NCBI GenBank assembly: GCA_900239685.1
Contig: OENT01000582.1
Coordinates: 31,432-95,431 of the forward strand
DNA from: Rotaria macrura
Taxonomy: Eukaryota > Rotifera > Eurotatoria > Philodinida > Philodinidae
Reading direction: 5' to 3'
Length of the DNA: 64,000 nt
The notes below the pieces were generated by a model, which did no database searches, was not told where the DNA came from, and worked only from the letters and a program-made list of their open reading frames with translations. A program made the translations under genes and the position numbers. Positions 34,511-48,369 of this stretch are shown here, one piece after another (positions within the stretch are counted from its first letter, which is position 1; each line of letters begins with the position of its first letter).

Positions 34511-37418
34511 GTTATATTAACTTACTCTTCAATCGATTTCTAGAAATAACGATATTTATACACAGGCAGAACACATCAATAAAAAATTTTCATTCCATTG
34601 GTCTTTTATCATGACATCATACAACGATTCTTTAACAATGAACACCTCGCTACTGAATATATAAATACTACTTTTCGACACGTATAGAGGACGCCACATG
34701 TTTGCCTCTTGATATTTTCTACGTGTCTTTTCCAAGAGAATGTTTCTTAATAGAAGAATATCCAAATCTATACGACTATCAATTGGAATTTCATTCCTGT
34801 TTGTCAAGTTTGAGTTGTGTTGTTTGTACTATTTTATGTCAAATTTCGTTAACTGACAAAAGATACATTTATTTCAGAAAACATAATTTTTTCAAGACTT
34901 CTACCGAGAAATGAAAAGTACAGTCATTTGTCGGCAAACCATTATAGAAAAGTGTGCCAATGATTCAGTTCGTATAGCGCTTTACCATGTATTGAAATAT
35001 CCAATTGATTTGAACTTCATTTTAACAGTTAACGTTTATGTGTAGCTACGGGTCTCCATGATTTATTGTTTTAAGAGCGGAGGGGAAGGGGAGGAGAATA
35101 TTTTTTAGTCGACTAGTAACTTTCTTTTGTTGTAATAGGTTGCATATAGATCTTTTAGGAATTAAAAGAAAATTTTGTTCATTCTTCATGCTCGAACGAG
35201 AGTAAAACTAAACGAGGCTTCGTGAAGCTAATTATGTTCCGTGTGCGGAGAGTTATCTGCTTTTCGAAGCAATATCTGCATGCCCATTGTACCGAATGAT
35301 TGTATACGGTCACTGAATATTGCGCAGAGTAAGATGATCGCTCATGCTGGTATGAGTATTAGTAATATACGCTCTGATCCACTCTGAGTGCCGTTTCAGA
35401 GCTAAAACTACTATTTAAAGAACTAAATACTTTTTTCTTGTATGCTCTGATTCATTCTCACCTTCTCTGAACCATTTTGAACTGTTCTGAACAAACCTGG
35501 ACCTCTACAAGTGAATGGAAATGGAGAAAATCCTTCTTCAATAGTAATTCTAGTTATGGATAGACAACATGTAATATAAAGGTCTAGAGCCGATTTCACT
35601 AATTCGCCGGGTATTTATATAGTGGATAAATACATCCTGCCTGGAAACAAACTGAAAGTTTTAACTCAAACGATGCAAGCATTCAGTAGATACGGATGTT
35701 GCAAATAGAGCTACAATGTTGAATTCTAAGTCTCTTATTTTTGTAATTTTTTTCAGTCAGCTTTTACTTTCTTAACAAATATTGAAGCTCGAGAGTAGAA
35801 GCTTTTATCACAAGTATATATCAACAATAGGCTATCGTTTACTTGTAATGAAACTATGCAGATCAATAGACATGGCGTCGTAAACGCTCATTAATGATAT
35901 AAAACGGTGCAAAACATCAATGCAATCCGTCATTCCAGAATATAGAGACAGATAGTGGGCAAAACGATCCGTAAAACGTTATGACAGATTGCGGTGGAAA
36001 TCAATGCCGTGATAAGCTGTGTTATAGCCATTTAAGACACCGTTTTCGATTGTCAGAATGATCCTCACGGGTATCGTATCATCTGATATTTTTATAAGGA
36101 ATGAATGAGTAACGACTTTTAACTAGCTCTTATCTAGTAGATGAAAGCCCAGAGGTACACAGAATCTACTGCGAAAATAAAAGAATTACCCATTCAACAA
36201 CAAAACTTTTGGAAAAAAATTCCCCAGATGTGCGAAAACTTTCAAAACTTTCCCCATACGGCAGAACGCTCAGGCAGGTAGATTCTGCACATCCGTCGCA
36301 CCTTCAAAACTTTCTTCTCTATTCGAAATAATCATAGCTTCTTTTTGAGTCTCTCCCGCAGTATATTAGCATGTCTTGGTTTCCGTCTCTGTTACTGTTT
36401 CATTGTTTGTCAGACTCTTCTTCTCTCTGTATGCGTGCCTCTTTTTTCGATGTTTCTCTTGTTGACTCCATCGGAGTCACTCTGACACTCCATCGTCGTC
36501 TCTAACTACGTTTCTATATCACACTATCTCTCTCCATTTCTCACAGTCTGCCTTGCCCCCAGCCCCTCTTATGTCCTTTCCGACGGTTGCCGTTGTTGTT
36601 AACTCATCTTTACCAGCGCCCCTTCTATGCTTCCTCTGGCCACACATCTTTGCCTCTTCTCATAGATTCCGACTTGTCCCTATTCGCGTTTTTCTTTCAC
36701 TGCCCTTCTTCAAGCACCAGTGACAGCTGTGATGCATAGATTGGGTCGATATCGGTTGTATTTGAGGCCAAACGCAAACGTTTTTGGTTACTTATCTACT
36801 TTCTCAATATCCTCATTCGATACAGAATTGAATTTTTTAGTCATCATAATTGAAGAGAAGACCGTCACTAATCGACGTATTACCAAATTTCATTAGGGGT
36901 CACCACATGAATGGGTCATCTTATTTAATGTTTTGAGCCTAATCCTGACTTTTTGATCTATGGCACTCATCGAAACATATAACATTCGACCGAAAACTGA
37001 ACTCTGCAACCATTTCAACTAAAGGGAAGGTCATCACAAACCGAGAAGTGGATGCCAACAAGAAAAACTCGAACCGCTGCTAACTTCCCTTTCGTGTAAT
37101 GTGATCACTGTAATTACTGGATCTCACTCACCATTGATTAAATATTTATCAAATATTTATATCCAACTTGATGTTTCTACTTGAAATAGAACTGTATTTG
37201 ATCAATAATCGGTGTGAATACAAAGTCATATGATGAAACTCTTAAGCAAAGAAGACAACCCCTCATGACTGCTAGAATAAGGTTGTGTCAAAATATTGTT
37301 CTCGATGACAATTAAATCAGTCTTAGAGCTCACCTTCTATTCTTCAAAGGACATTGGCATACCGAAATGAAATGATAATTATATCTACTCTAATTAATAC
37401 ATTTTCATTCTTGCTGCA
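34511..37418. other. intergenic, includes a pyrimidine-rich tract
   Basis: No supported gene. Around 35370-35500 degenerate copies of a CTCTGA(A/T)YCATTCT motif occur. From about 36300 to 36720 the plus strand is strongly C+T-rich. Confidence 0.4.
36300..36720. repeat. C+T-rich strand-asymmetric tract
   Basis: Roughly 400 bp in which the plus strand is dominated by pyrimidines (TCTCTCC, CTTCTTC, CCCCTCTT runs). It has no coding potential on either strand and no periodic unit that I can define. Confidence 0.55.
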
Positions 37419-38275
37419 TACACTAGTGAACAAAAGTCTCCACCCTAGGTGATTTCAGCCATTTCGAATGCTAGAGTTCTGGAAATTTGTTTGCATGCAC
37501 TTCGTCAGGAGTGTAGTTCATATACATAATTCTACTTCGACGACTTGATCATGAAGATAATGATGACACATGATATGTATTTCTTACCATTAAGCATTTA
37601 AACCTGTAAACCATTGTCTACTGAATTTTTCATTACCTCATACCAGATACATTATTGTTGTTTGCGGTTTTCAGAGTGGAACTGAAGTTCAATCTATGGA
37701 GTTTCGTTCTCCAAAAGATAAATCCATTTGCTTGAATATTGGAGTATCTAGATGTTCTACGAAACCTTCGTGATATCGACATGATAGTCAAAGCTGTGGC
37801 AATTCCAGTCAATACACAGTCTCTCTATGAAACGTTCAGCTATTAATACCCAACCGGTAAGGTATCTTTGCTAAGAGTGTGAGCTTCATGTGCTGAATCA
37901 CTACTGAGTTCTTTTCTCAAAGAGACACCAGATGATTTTCCTTCATTGGAACAGTCACCGTAAGCTGATCGCATTACTAGAAAGGAATGATGAATTTCGA
38001 CGAAATTACATACATGGATAGCAGAGATACAATGCTACAGTACGAGCCACTAGTTACCTTAGAGCGTTCATATTATTCCAAAGATATAAACTACAACTGC
38101 GATAAAGTCGAGAGCCTCTCTCACTCATCACATGTCTCTTTCTTCTTAAGCAATCAATGCAGAATTGTGTGTCTGATCGGCACTCTCGATGAAGTGAATG
38201 CACCCAAATTGTCAGACCTCTAGCATTCGAATTGGTTGAGATCATCTAAGGTGGAGACTTTTGTCCACTACTGTA
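37419..38275. mobile_element. Tc1/mariner-like element, internally deleted
   Basis: Inverted ends GTGAACAAAAGTCTCCACC at 37426 and GGTGGAGACTTTTGTCCAC near 38250-38267 differ at one position. The element 37421-38273 is flanked by TA on both sides (37419-37420 and 38274-38275), the Tc1/mariner target. At 853 bp it is about half the length of an autonomous Tc1 element. The only long frame (37987-38223) shows no DDE-transposase motif I can recognise. Confidence 0.75.
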
Positions 38276-38447
38276 TAGTTGATCAGAATTGTCAGATGAA
38301 AGAAAAGCAGCAAGCATTTGTTATGATTGGTGACAAAAGTATCAATAAATACAAAACGAAAACAGGTAATATCGATCATCGAGAAATGTGTTATTCAACC
38401 TTGACCAATTGATAGCAGTTAGACAACGATGATCGACAAGATTCTTT

Positions 38448-38581
38448 TCATGATGAGTTGCCGTTTTTAAATTCATCTCTGGCTTTTGAAAATTCTTTGC
38501 TCTCATTACTTCGGTTGCCACCACTACCACCACAACGAGTGCCGCCCCTAAATGCACCACCAGAACCAGTTCCTTCAACAT
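38448..38581 (-). CDS. glycine-rich exon fragment
   Basis: After an acceptor (TTTTTTAAAAG) the minus strand encodes about 43 residues ending in a stop: DVEGTGSGGAFRGGTRC, then GGSGGNRS and a charged tail. Further up the same strand (about 38650-38740) another acceptor precedes GDKGRTNGGY and NGGSNGQQ, again Gly/Asn-rich. The pieces resemble the RGG-type tails of RNA-binding proteins but are interrupted by stops. This is a degraded or incompletely resolved gene. Confidence 0.3.
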
Positions 38582-39594
38582 CTTTTAAAAAAGAAAACGA
38601 GAAATTTTATCAAATTTATATTAGCTCTATAATTTGATAGAACTTGTTGTCCATTACTTCCACCATTTTTATTCTCTTAGTATTGTCTTTTTCTATCAGT
38701 ACAATACCCGCCGTTAGTACGACCTTTGTCACCTGGATGAAACACAGAATATCATGGAAACGACAAACAAAGAGTACAAACGTGAAGTTTTCTATTGTTG
38801 GTAATTATGTGAATTGAGGTAAATAGACAGTAGAGCTGCTCGAAATTGAGTTTTCAACGGTTCAGCCGTCATTGATGTGTCAGGTGAGACACTATATCAC
38901 TATTAGTCGAAGTAGATGAACTTTAAAAGATGCAGCCTAAACCTGCGATATTTTAAGATATCAATGATTCGTTTGGTACTCGCATCCATGAAGAAGATGT
39001 TTTCATCTCTATAGAAATGAACAAGTATCCAAACGTATCTACTCATGTGACCATAACTCAGATTTCGTCGACTAGTTCGAGGATAAGTTTGTTCTAGGTT
39101 CATTCCGAAATAATGAACGTCGAACTCTTGGCTTTTCAAGTTCTACGTGAGCTGTTTTTCTCGCACGATTAAAGTGGCAGCTACTTCTAACGAACAACTT
39201 ATTCGAAGGCTTGGGCTAAGTTATATAAGCAGTGTAATTTCTGATTTATTTTCACGATAGAATTGATCATTAATTCTGTTTCGGATTCACGACAGAAAAG
39301 CCCAATAATCTATGCATGGATATATCAAAGACTTGAAAATACGACAGAACGCGAACTCGATAACGGCTAAAGAGTTGCGAGTTGTGGTTGCTGAATTAAA
39401 ATATTGAGTGACATACGAATTCTTGAATAAATAATTACAAATACACTATGTACTTTTGTTTTTTCATCTGATACCCAGAGAGTTAATATTCGAAAAAAGG
39501 AAAAAAGAGCGCGCTATTCAATATTCGATGCGAATAGTTGGCTTAACTAAATAAAGTTATTTTCTTGTGATTTTTTAATTTGTAATTTGAATCA

Positions 39595-39623
39595 GGCTCA
39601 AACTGTTGGGGACTCAACTGTCG
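39595..39623 (+). repeat. solitary remnant of the foldback tandem repeat
   Basis: GGCTCAAACTGTTGGGGACT followed by CAACTGTCG preserves two degenerate units of the repeat that forms the ends of the element at 16153-17154. It shows that the family has other copies nearby. No second end was found. Confidence 0.6.
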
Positions 39624-40119
39624 CATCGTTGGAATTAAAGATCTTTAAAGAGATCGTTATATAATGCCATTGGTTACCATAGGGATAGTGATTGATCATA
39701 ATCATATTGGACGAATGCTCGAGCTATATTTAGATTCTTGAAAAAGGAAATTATCGAAGCTCCCAGAGTTTCCGTGAACGCGATAAATACTCAGTAGTGC
39801 AAGCGAAGCTTTTAGAGATATTGCAAATTTCAAATATTTCAGAAATTTCGGATATGAGATCATTTTTGGAAGCACCGAAAAATTGAGAAGCCAAATGCTT
39901 GAAATTTCAGAAACTTCCGAAATCTCATTTTTTGGAAGTCTAAACAATGTTGGAGATTCATGAGATTTTTGTCACAAAGAACCCATCATGTTGGTCCAGA
40001 AATGGATACATGATCGAAGAACAACCCTCAACGTAATAGAAAACAAGAACGAAAACTGAGATTGGTTCTCGTCAGTGTCTGCGCACGTCATCGTTTATAC
40101 AGAAATATCATGATGGAAA

Positions 40120-40263
40120 AATCCATGGAATGCCCCATGGGACGAATCTCTCATCCCATGCCATCGATCCATGTTTCGTCGCAACAAGTCCATGGGATAT
40201 TGAGGATAACTACTTTCGTCCCATGGGATAGGATCGGATTGTCCCGTCCCATTCCGAGCTCTG
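40120..40263. repeat. CCATGGGA repeat cluster, possible transposon end
   Basis: Five or more near-copies of (T)CCATGGGA(C/T) occur within 140 bp, in both orientations. The right edge reads as the complement of CAGAGCTCGGAATGGGACGG. A CAGAG start is typical of hAT termini, but I found no partner end or target duplication. Confidence 0.4.
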
Positions 40264-41776
40264 ATCGAGTTATTTGTTGATGAATGGCTAACTCACATAA
40301 CACTTGAACTTTGCCGCCGCCGGCCCACACATGAGCAACTCTATAATGGGGAAGTTATCTTTGTTGAAATATTTACAAGATAAAGTAATAGTATGTTAGT
40401 CAAGCAATATGTTGCATTAACAACTTTCCACTTTCACGATTGAGTAACACGAGTTGTGAAGGACGTTTTTTCTAGAAAACATATCTCAAATGATGTGTAA
40501 AACTTAAGATAATGGTATGGATGAAAACAACTTCATAGTCTAGGCAAAGGGAGTTTTTTTTTCTATAATAAGCGGAATAAGACTGTGACAGGGAACATTT
40601 TCTAGCTACTATATTCGTCCAAGTAGATTTTGTGTGATGCATTCATATGATTCTTGGATGAATCTATGATCAAATAAATCAATAATATCCACTGGGAATT
40701 GTCGACAATCAATCATGTTATTCAAGGTGATGATTCGATGCCGATATTTCAAACGATAGAGAAGACGATGGCGATCATGAGATTTCAACTGATTCCGCGG
40801 ACATATTTATCAGCTTAACTTTAAATTTCGATTTCTTCGGCATCTCTTGGACTGCATGGTGAGTGCTTCCGTGAATCTATTTGTTTATCATTAATAGGAA
40901 TAGAAATTGAACAGCTCTCAGATAGGCCATCGAATAAAAAACTTGTTTCAACAGGTACTGTTTATCAATCAATAAGATATCTTTTGGTGCGATCAATCAT
41001 TGTGAAGTTCATTGAAGAAGTACTGTACATCTATGTTTTTTTCAAGTGGCACGATTGTTAATTGTCTGCGTATTTATCTCATGTATAAAACACAACCTCG
41101 AACTTCTATCGATGTTTAGTACTCAAGCCGACTATCGATTAAATAAATACACAAATAGGCTTTCTTTGCCACTGCAGCATCATCAAAGACAGCGGTGATT
41201 GCCTATTGCTCTTACTTCTCGAATTCGTTTCACCAGGAAAAAGAATCCGAGAGAGTTAATTCGATTCTTCTTGTTTTCTTTCTAGCAATTAAATCTCACT
41301 TCGAACCAAATTAAAATAAAACTGAGCTTTGCTTCTCGCAGCGTTGTTGAAAGGTACGACGTGGATCGACTTGAAGTCGGAAGTGTCACGGAAAACTTCT
41401 TCGAGAATAACTAAATGAATGAATCGTTTTCTAGTCTTCTGTTTTCTTTTAACATTCCTTATCGACGACAAACATCTCGAGGATCACGTCGATTCGAGTG
41501 GTTATTTATTCTGTCTTGCAATGCATTACGAGAAGATAAGTTCTTCGATTAACTAATAGCAGTTGTTGTGAATCCCAGTTAGTTGTGTCGACATGGATAT
41601 ATTTATCTACTTGATTGATAAACTCGTCTATAAATGCAAATGAATATTTTTATTGTGACTCGCATCCGTCATAGAAATACTACTCTAGAATAAAAACAGC
41701 GAAGAAAACGTTGATTGACGAGAATTGATCCAAGATTAAGATAATCCATCGCAGACGCTTTCTCTTGTTTTTTTAG

Positions 41777-42114
41777 CGTTGTTATTCTCATTTGTAATAT
41801 ACACAAAAACACTTCTGCTTTCATTCACAAATATACTTCTCCTCATTTCAACAAGCAGCATTGCTTTCAATACGAGAACAGAGGGCCGAAAGTTTTCTCA
41901 ACATCACATCGAACTTCAATAGATAAAACAAGTGTGTAAGTTGCACTAATCGAATATTCTTTTCAGAGGGAAATCGCTCAATGAACTCATTTGTTCTTTT
42001 CTTTCTAGGCCATACTCTCGTTCATCATTGGAACAAGAATTAATTCAAGACCAAAGGATTATTCTTCGTTCTCTTCTAAAACGGAAACTTCTCGCTGAGA
42101 AGAGAATTGTGTGA
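41777..42114 (+). CDS. unidentified spliced 3' exons
   Basis: A T-rich acceptor (TTTTTTTAG) at 41776 opens a frame that continues to a strong GTAAGT-type donor at 41936. A 73-nt intron ends TTTCTTTCTAG at 42008, and the second exon continues in phase to a stop at 42112-42114. The encoded C-terminus (about 87 residues) is Ser/Thr-rich and then basic and helical (SSLEQELIQDQRIILRSLLK). Upstream exons were not found. No family is recognised. Confidence 0.38.
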
Positions 42115-42349
42115 ATCTATTATGAAAAGATTTTCGAGTAAGAATCTACAAGAAGTGACAGAATCATTTCTATTATTGTTGTAGAATCTTTTCTCTCATC
42201 TCTTGTTTTCCGTTCTTATAAATAGTTTGAAGAAAATCGGCAGATCTTTTATTGTTAACAAAAGCGATGTTATCATTTACCCAAAGTACTTTTCAATGAC
42301 GTCATTTTATTTATATTGTCTCGATTTATGTGCCGATTGATATGTTTAG

Positions 42350-42639
42350 GTTCATCGTCGACGAATAAAATAATTGAAATTCCCCCCGACTTGTTGATTA
42401 GTGGCAAAAGCTTATCGATCGAAACGTATTCAGAATTGTTCGTCAATGGCTACCATTTATCGCAACCACATAATTTTATAAAACACATTCAGGGTTTATG
42501 TCTCATCGATAGGGAACACCAAGATTTAAAGTTCAATCCACATGAACATCAGTTCGAAATTCACTATGACGATTTCCGTAAGTTATCGTTTGTCTTATTT
42601 GACGTGAAACATTTTCACAACGATATTGTGAAGCAATAA
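42350..42639 (+). CDS. unidentified exon, 96 codons
   Basis: Follows an acceptor (GATATGTTTAG) and runs to a stop at 42639. It contains a PPDLLISGKSLSIETYSEL segment that vaguely resembles ILKSGKSVTIEKVES in the protein at 48370-49262. The similarity is too short to be firm. Upstream exons are not identified. Confidence 0.3.
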
Positions 42640-43495
42640 CATTCGTCGAATCAACAATCGAACAACGTAAACAGATTTGCGACTGTCGCGAGATAGACAC
42701 ACACGCGCAGAAACAATTGTGGCTTTTCGAAGACAAAAGCCATCGAATATGTGAAAAGTTTTCTCGTCTTTCATTTTAATCGACTATTGAATAATTCAAC
42801 ATGTAAATTAACTGATTTTGCCAAGAACATTCGAAGTTCTAAGAAATAATATTTCTCTTGATGAAATTCAAATGTTCAATAATTGTCATTTCGGACGATG
42901 TTGAAATTCTAGTTGAATAAGAATCGACTGAGTGAATTTGTTTCCATGAACAGACTGAGCAAAAATGGATGCTGCCAGCAAACAACTGAATAACTCGCTT
43001 GAAGCTCGAATAAGCTAAGCAAGTTGCACTTGTTTGTCAACACTAGAGGCGCATTCAAGCTTAATATTGATAAATAAAGATTTCCATAGATTCTTTTCTG
43101 TAAGTTCTACCAGCAATCTGAGGCAAAGAGAAATTTTCATTTCGAAAAATCCTTGTACCACAACGGAAGAATAGTTTATAGAGAAAAATCTACTCAATAA
43201 AAGCAACTTGTGAAATGCACGTCTTGTGCATTCATCGATTATTTTATCATCGTGTCTCCCCTCTCCTCCCCTCCCTTCTGTTCTCTACTGCAATCGACGT
43301 TGATACCTCGCATGAAATCAATCGTTTCCTCTTCTATACTGTTGATCATATTGATCAAGCATCTCTCTCTCTACGCGTATTTTCCTATATCCTCAGTTAT
43401 GCTTGTTCCTCGCTCTTCTGAATATTCTCCCGAATGTTAACTATCTGACTCATTGCTCGATCTCATCTGTTTCCGATGCCAAAACTCTTCCCTAG

Positions 43496-43706
43496 AAAAG
43501 AAGGGATTGCTTTTATTCAAACGACATTCAATATCATGAAGGACATCTCGAAGAGAAATTCTGAGCCGACTCGGATCCACGGATTCCCCAAGCGATATTT
43601 GCCCGTGTCGATACTCGACAAAGAACTTTTACATTCATGCGAAAAGTTTAGTCGATCGTTTTTGCTGAGATGCCAATCGGCATTGAATAAAATAATCTCT
43701 CTGGGG
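43496..43706 (+). CDS. unidentified exon-like ORF
   Basis: Bounded by an acceptor (CTTCCCTAG) and a GTATAT donor. The codon choices (GAC, AAG, CCG, TCG) look coding. The sequence is basic and soluble, with two cysteines near its end. No known domain and no confirmed partner exons. Confidence 0.28.
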
Positions 43707-44093
43707 GTATATATCTCTATCGGTATCAACTTCGAACATACTTCGATTATTGACGAACGAAATCATCTCGTTTGTTTTACTTTCAATTGAGATACTCGAT
43801 TCTTGTTCGTTCTTCGTTGGCGTCGAATCTCAATTATTGAAAGATTTAAATCCTAATCATGAAAACGATCGGTGACGAAAAGGCCATGAAGTTGAAAAGT
43901 TCACTGATGACCGAGGATAGAAGAAAAAACTCGAATTCATGAGTGAAGCCGACAGTCATGGCTCAATTTCGATTAGGTTTTCATGGATTTGCTTATTTCA
44001 TATTTTTCATGTGAGCAAAACATTTATGAAATTTGTCTCCGGCTTCTGGATTTTTCTTCTCGTTGAAATGTTCTCGAACGACTATCGATTGAC

Positions 44094-44366
44094 ATGTCTT
44101 CGCTGACTTCAAGGAACGTCGAAGAGAAATCTACTCCATCGATAAGTGAAAACCAACTTTCGCAAGAAAACACATTTGACCAAGAGAAGTTTAACGAGAA
44201 TATCACATTCTATTCTTCATCGATCGCAGCATTATCTCTATTTCTCTATAGAATCTATAACCAATCACATTTTTTAGACTGGCTTGCTACTCAAAACTTT
44301 GCGTTAATAAATTCAGCGACGATTTCTTCTCTTTGTCAATCAACAAAGTTATGCTTATCTATTTAA
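44094..44366 (+). CDS. unidentified ORF, Ser/Glu-rich N-terminus
   Basis: A 90-codon frame from an ATG. The first half (MSSLTSRNVEEKSTPSISEN...) has coding-like codon use and low complexity. The second half is hydrophobic and may be intron read-through. A minus-strand frame overlaps it and looks weaker. No function can be assigned. Confidence 0.25.
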   Translation: MSSLTSRNVEEKSTPSISENQLSQENTFDQEKFNENITFYSSSIAALSLFLYRIYNQSHFLDWLATQNFALINSATISSLCQSTKLCLSI

Positions 44367-47300
44367 CTCAGACCAGTTCGAATTAGATCAAAGAACAACA
44401 CAGAAAACATTGTTCGAATGCATAGATTTACAAAGATAACTAGGCGGACTAACTAAAGAAAACACTTTTTTCCTATCTAAGAAACAATAGAAGTAGAAAA
44501 CCATTAAAATCAAGAACAACACCATTGCGATCATCAGTTCTTAGATATTTGTTGCATGTGAGATTCTTTGCAACGTTGAAGAATATTCTATTGCGCTCGA
44601 TCGCTTCAAAATGTCAATGATTATGTCAAATTGTCGCTCACAAAAGCGTTCATCGGCGAGGCACTTTCTTTCTACGATTCCATTGATACGTCTCAATGGA
44701 ATGCTTAAACAGAAATCGTTTAGAATTCACTCTTCTATTCAGGACATATGTTTTATTGTAGACGAGAACTATTAATTACTTTCTCGTCCCGCTTGATTTC
44801 ATCTTCGATGTTGATTAATGAAAATACTGGTTTTCGTCGAATGAATCTAAAGCACAGCTTTCGATTGGTAACGTCTTCTATTTCGCGCATGTTCTTCATC
44901 GTACGCAATCACTTGCAGAGGTTAAGTACGTCTCTCACGAGTGAACGTTCATCTCTCCTCTGAACATGAACTCTAATCGATTTCTTCTCCCGATTATCTA
45001 TCGTAGTTTGACTAAAACTGGCGTTCTGTCATTCCATTCGTTGTCGGAAAAAATGAAGCGTCGTTTATTTTAACCAATGCTCAATATGAGATCTTATAAT
45101 TACATAGTAGATTTATCTCAAATACTTTGGTTAATTCTTCAAAGGACGACAGATTACATTATCGACGAGATCCGTCGAATCTCTCTGGAAAACACGTTTC
45201 TCATCATTCAGACATTGACTTCGCCGCTTTTTCACTCGCTTCTTTAACGTAGTCCATATTGAATATTCTATCGAATAGACATACGCATGGAATCTCAGAT
45301 AACTGTTCACTATACGTCCTTACTTCCATATTATCTACCTTCAAATAAACAATGCCAACGTTTACAGTGAGACCCAATACATCTTTCAAACTAAGAATTA
45401 TTTCTTTGCTCGCGTCTCTTGAGCACAAACGTGATGTATCGTAGTCAGTAAAATGATTTATTTCAACCTTTTACATAATGTTTACTGTTAATTCTTACAT
45501 TCGTTCACATAAACTGTAATCGAGTTTTGTGAGGTGCACTCATTTCATTCGAAAACTGTATCGCTACAGGATATCAATCACACCGTAGGAACTTTTTCAC
45601 TTGTTCTTGGAGTACATTTAGTACTTGTGAAATGTGGAATCTTTCTCTAGTAGGTCCACTGGCATCAAGAGAAAACCATGTTTCATCGATAATCATATGA
45701 GTTGCGTACCTTTAAACTGTATTGTGAACATGCACTGGACAAACCAGTTGTCGTCCCTTTTGTCATGATTGATGGATATAACTGACGTACTCGAGAATTG
45801 TCGTACAGTTTTCATCAATATTATACAAGTAGCACTATTAGTCAAGGAAGAAAAAGGGGATTGCTAAAACAGTCGATGATTGTTTTCCGCTTTTCTCCAA
45901 TCAGCTAATCGGCTGAAATCTTTTGTAAAACTGCTTTTAATTTCACCATTTAGTGGAATGAAAGTCAAATTTAATCAGTGAACAGATTCTCTGACAGTTA
46001 ACGATTGAGAATGATTGATTTGATTGCAATCCACTTTCCCTCTAGTCTTAGTATTCAGCTTTTTTCTTACAGACGATGCGTTGCTAAAAGATTAGTTCAG
46101 ATGTTGTCTCCACTCGGAATTCTGCACCTCTCACGTCTCGTTTGCACTTCGCAGTTTGACTCTGAATCTCTCGTTCTGAATATAAAAGATTTATTTTTAT
46201 TGTTTTCAAACTTTTGCTTAAGGCAACTATTGAATATCAATATGTTTGAGTAGGACTAGTTCTTGCCCAATCTCACGTCAATGAAACGAAACGACATTGT
46301 GGCTCTATATGCGATAGACTCGTTAGATGTAAGTCGACTTGAATGTAATCGATGTTAAATAAGTGCCGACTTAGTCGTTTCAGAGCGGGTGGCAAAAGAA
46401 AGTCCAGCTACGGTCTCGCATCTATTCTAGACTTAAATCGTTCAATCGCCTATGGGGGCGTCTCTAACAGATGGAGTCGATCTTGTCGACTCAGAGCCTT
46501 TAGAGTCGACCAGATCGAGCTCGAACAAATGCCTCATCGATCGAATACGGATGAAACAATTCTTGGACATGATTGAGCCTACACATAGTTATATGTACAC
46601 CTTTTAGAACTGGACAGCAGAAGCTTACACGACGCTTAAAAAGTGATATATGGGATAGTGATGATCACCGCACCGCACTGTAGGGCGTTGTCGAGCGACA
46701 CGATCGTTGTTAGCTGATGAGAGAATTCTCTCGAGTAGCTTCTTCTTCTTCACAAGCCTATGACCTGAATATTTTTGAACAAGTTCAGTGCCTCACTTAC
46801 GAACATGTTCATATGAATAGCAGTATAACATAAGTAAAATCGAGTAGATCGATTAGTTGATAAACTTGAACTCTATACATGTATAGGAGAAGTAAAGTTC
46901 ATCCGCCGAAAAACAATTCGTATGTTTTCATTCAGTTACAGATAGGTGAACTAACTTTATTCTAGTCTATTGTGTGATCTTTCAGGTTTATCCTCATAAA
47001 TCAGCAGTTCAATTGTTTATTTGAAATTTAGAACGATCGAATTCAATATTCTATTCAAGAAATTCTTCCCTTGATAACTAACCGTTAAAACATGAACTTC
47101 ATCCAAAACCCTCTTGCTGTTTTCGTCTCCAGCCGACGTTTTTCAATGAGTAGTTTCATAAAACAAAGTGTTTTTATCCTAACAAAAGCTTCGTTACTAT
47201 GCTCTGATCGACGATGAAACAATACGCTTAGTTATTGCAGTAGTTCTGTTGCAATTCAACGCTTAAGTATTGTCATTGAGACACTTATATACTGAGCGAA

Positions 47301-48369
47301 ATAGAAAATTCTTAATGAAAATTCGTCACCAAAAACAAACGTTGTCGTGTGGGAAAGAAGTCTCGAACATAATTTCTATTCTGGATAAAAGAATCTCTTC
47401 TCATTCCGCCACATGTCTCGCTTCGCTGTCCTCCTACGGGAGGCCATATTAATCTTGTATATAAATGAGTGGATTGCAAATGGTTCTATCGTTTTACTTT
47501 CTAGGCGTTCAAGTTTAAGGCATCCCGTTTCTCTCAGTCAATTCTTAAAATTATTTCGGATTGAACTCGCCGAGGAGGTTCCTACAGTGAGCTAAACAAT
47601 CAGAAATTTATCTGGAGCTGGTGTCGACATATTAGATGAACGAAGTTAACAGATCAACTTTTACCTTCATTTATGCATAAAATGCAATGAAAAGCCTAGT
47701 TCTACTCTTATCCTCTCAACTTTGGAAGTTGTCGCATTTTCCAATTGTTTATTTGTTTTACTAAGATGTTTCTTCGTCCTTGTTCTTCCACACATCGAAC
47801 CCAGACTAATTCTTCTACTTCTTGCCACGAGAGATTCTTTGACAAGTAGCTATGCTGAAATGCTGAACACGAAAGATGAATCCAACGCTTCCTATGACCA
47901 ATCTATTGCTTATTTTACCTGCTATCAATTCACTATGCGTTGCCTATACACTGTTTTTATTCACGTGAACAACTAGCAGAAACTGTCAGCCGTCATTATC
48001 TATTTGTCGAATTGCGTAAAATGCTTTTGTTAAGTTTCATCATGCTTTCTGCTCTATTCGTCTGACTTGAAGTGTTGGCATGAAATAATTTGTACGTCAG
48101 TAAAAGTTAAATATTCTAGAAAGTGTGAAGGGATCTTTTCCGTGTCGGTCAATTAAATACTCGAAGTCGCAAAAATTGATGAGTATTCTCCTGACGTACG
48201 CTGCATGAAAATGCTCGAAATTCAAACTAATTTCTATTCTCGTTTTTGTTCTCAAAACGACCAATCGATGTTGAGATTCACTTACATATATATATGTATA
48301 CTCTGTGGACCAGTCACTCTTACCAGAAGGTTCGTTACCAGAAGGATATAGAAGTTGGCAGACAGTGAG
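44367..48369. other. gene-poor stretch
   Basis: Short frames only. A minus-strand frame (45204-45428) has fairly natural composition (SLKDVLGLTVNVGIVYLKVD, ending NMDYVKEASEKAAKS). It may be an exon loosely similar to the decayed sequence at 25607-25741, but the evidence is thin. The frame at 46352-46576 is unremarkable. Confidence 0.3.

Larger units (their letters stand above)
38600..41776. other. gene-poor stretch
   Basis: Apart from the Gly-rich pieces near its start and the two small repeats listed separately, I see no gene. The frames at 39702-39947 and 41289-41471 (minus) lack features. Confidence 0.35.
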
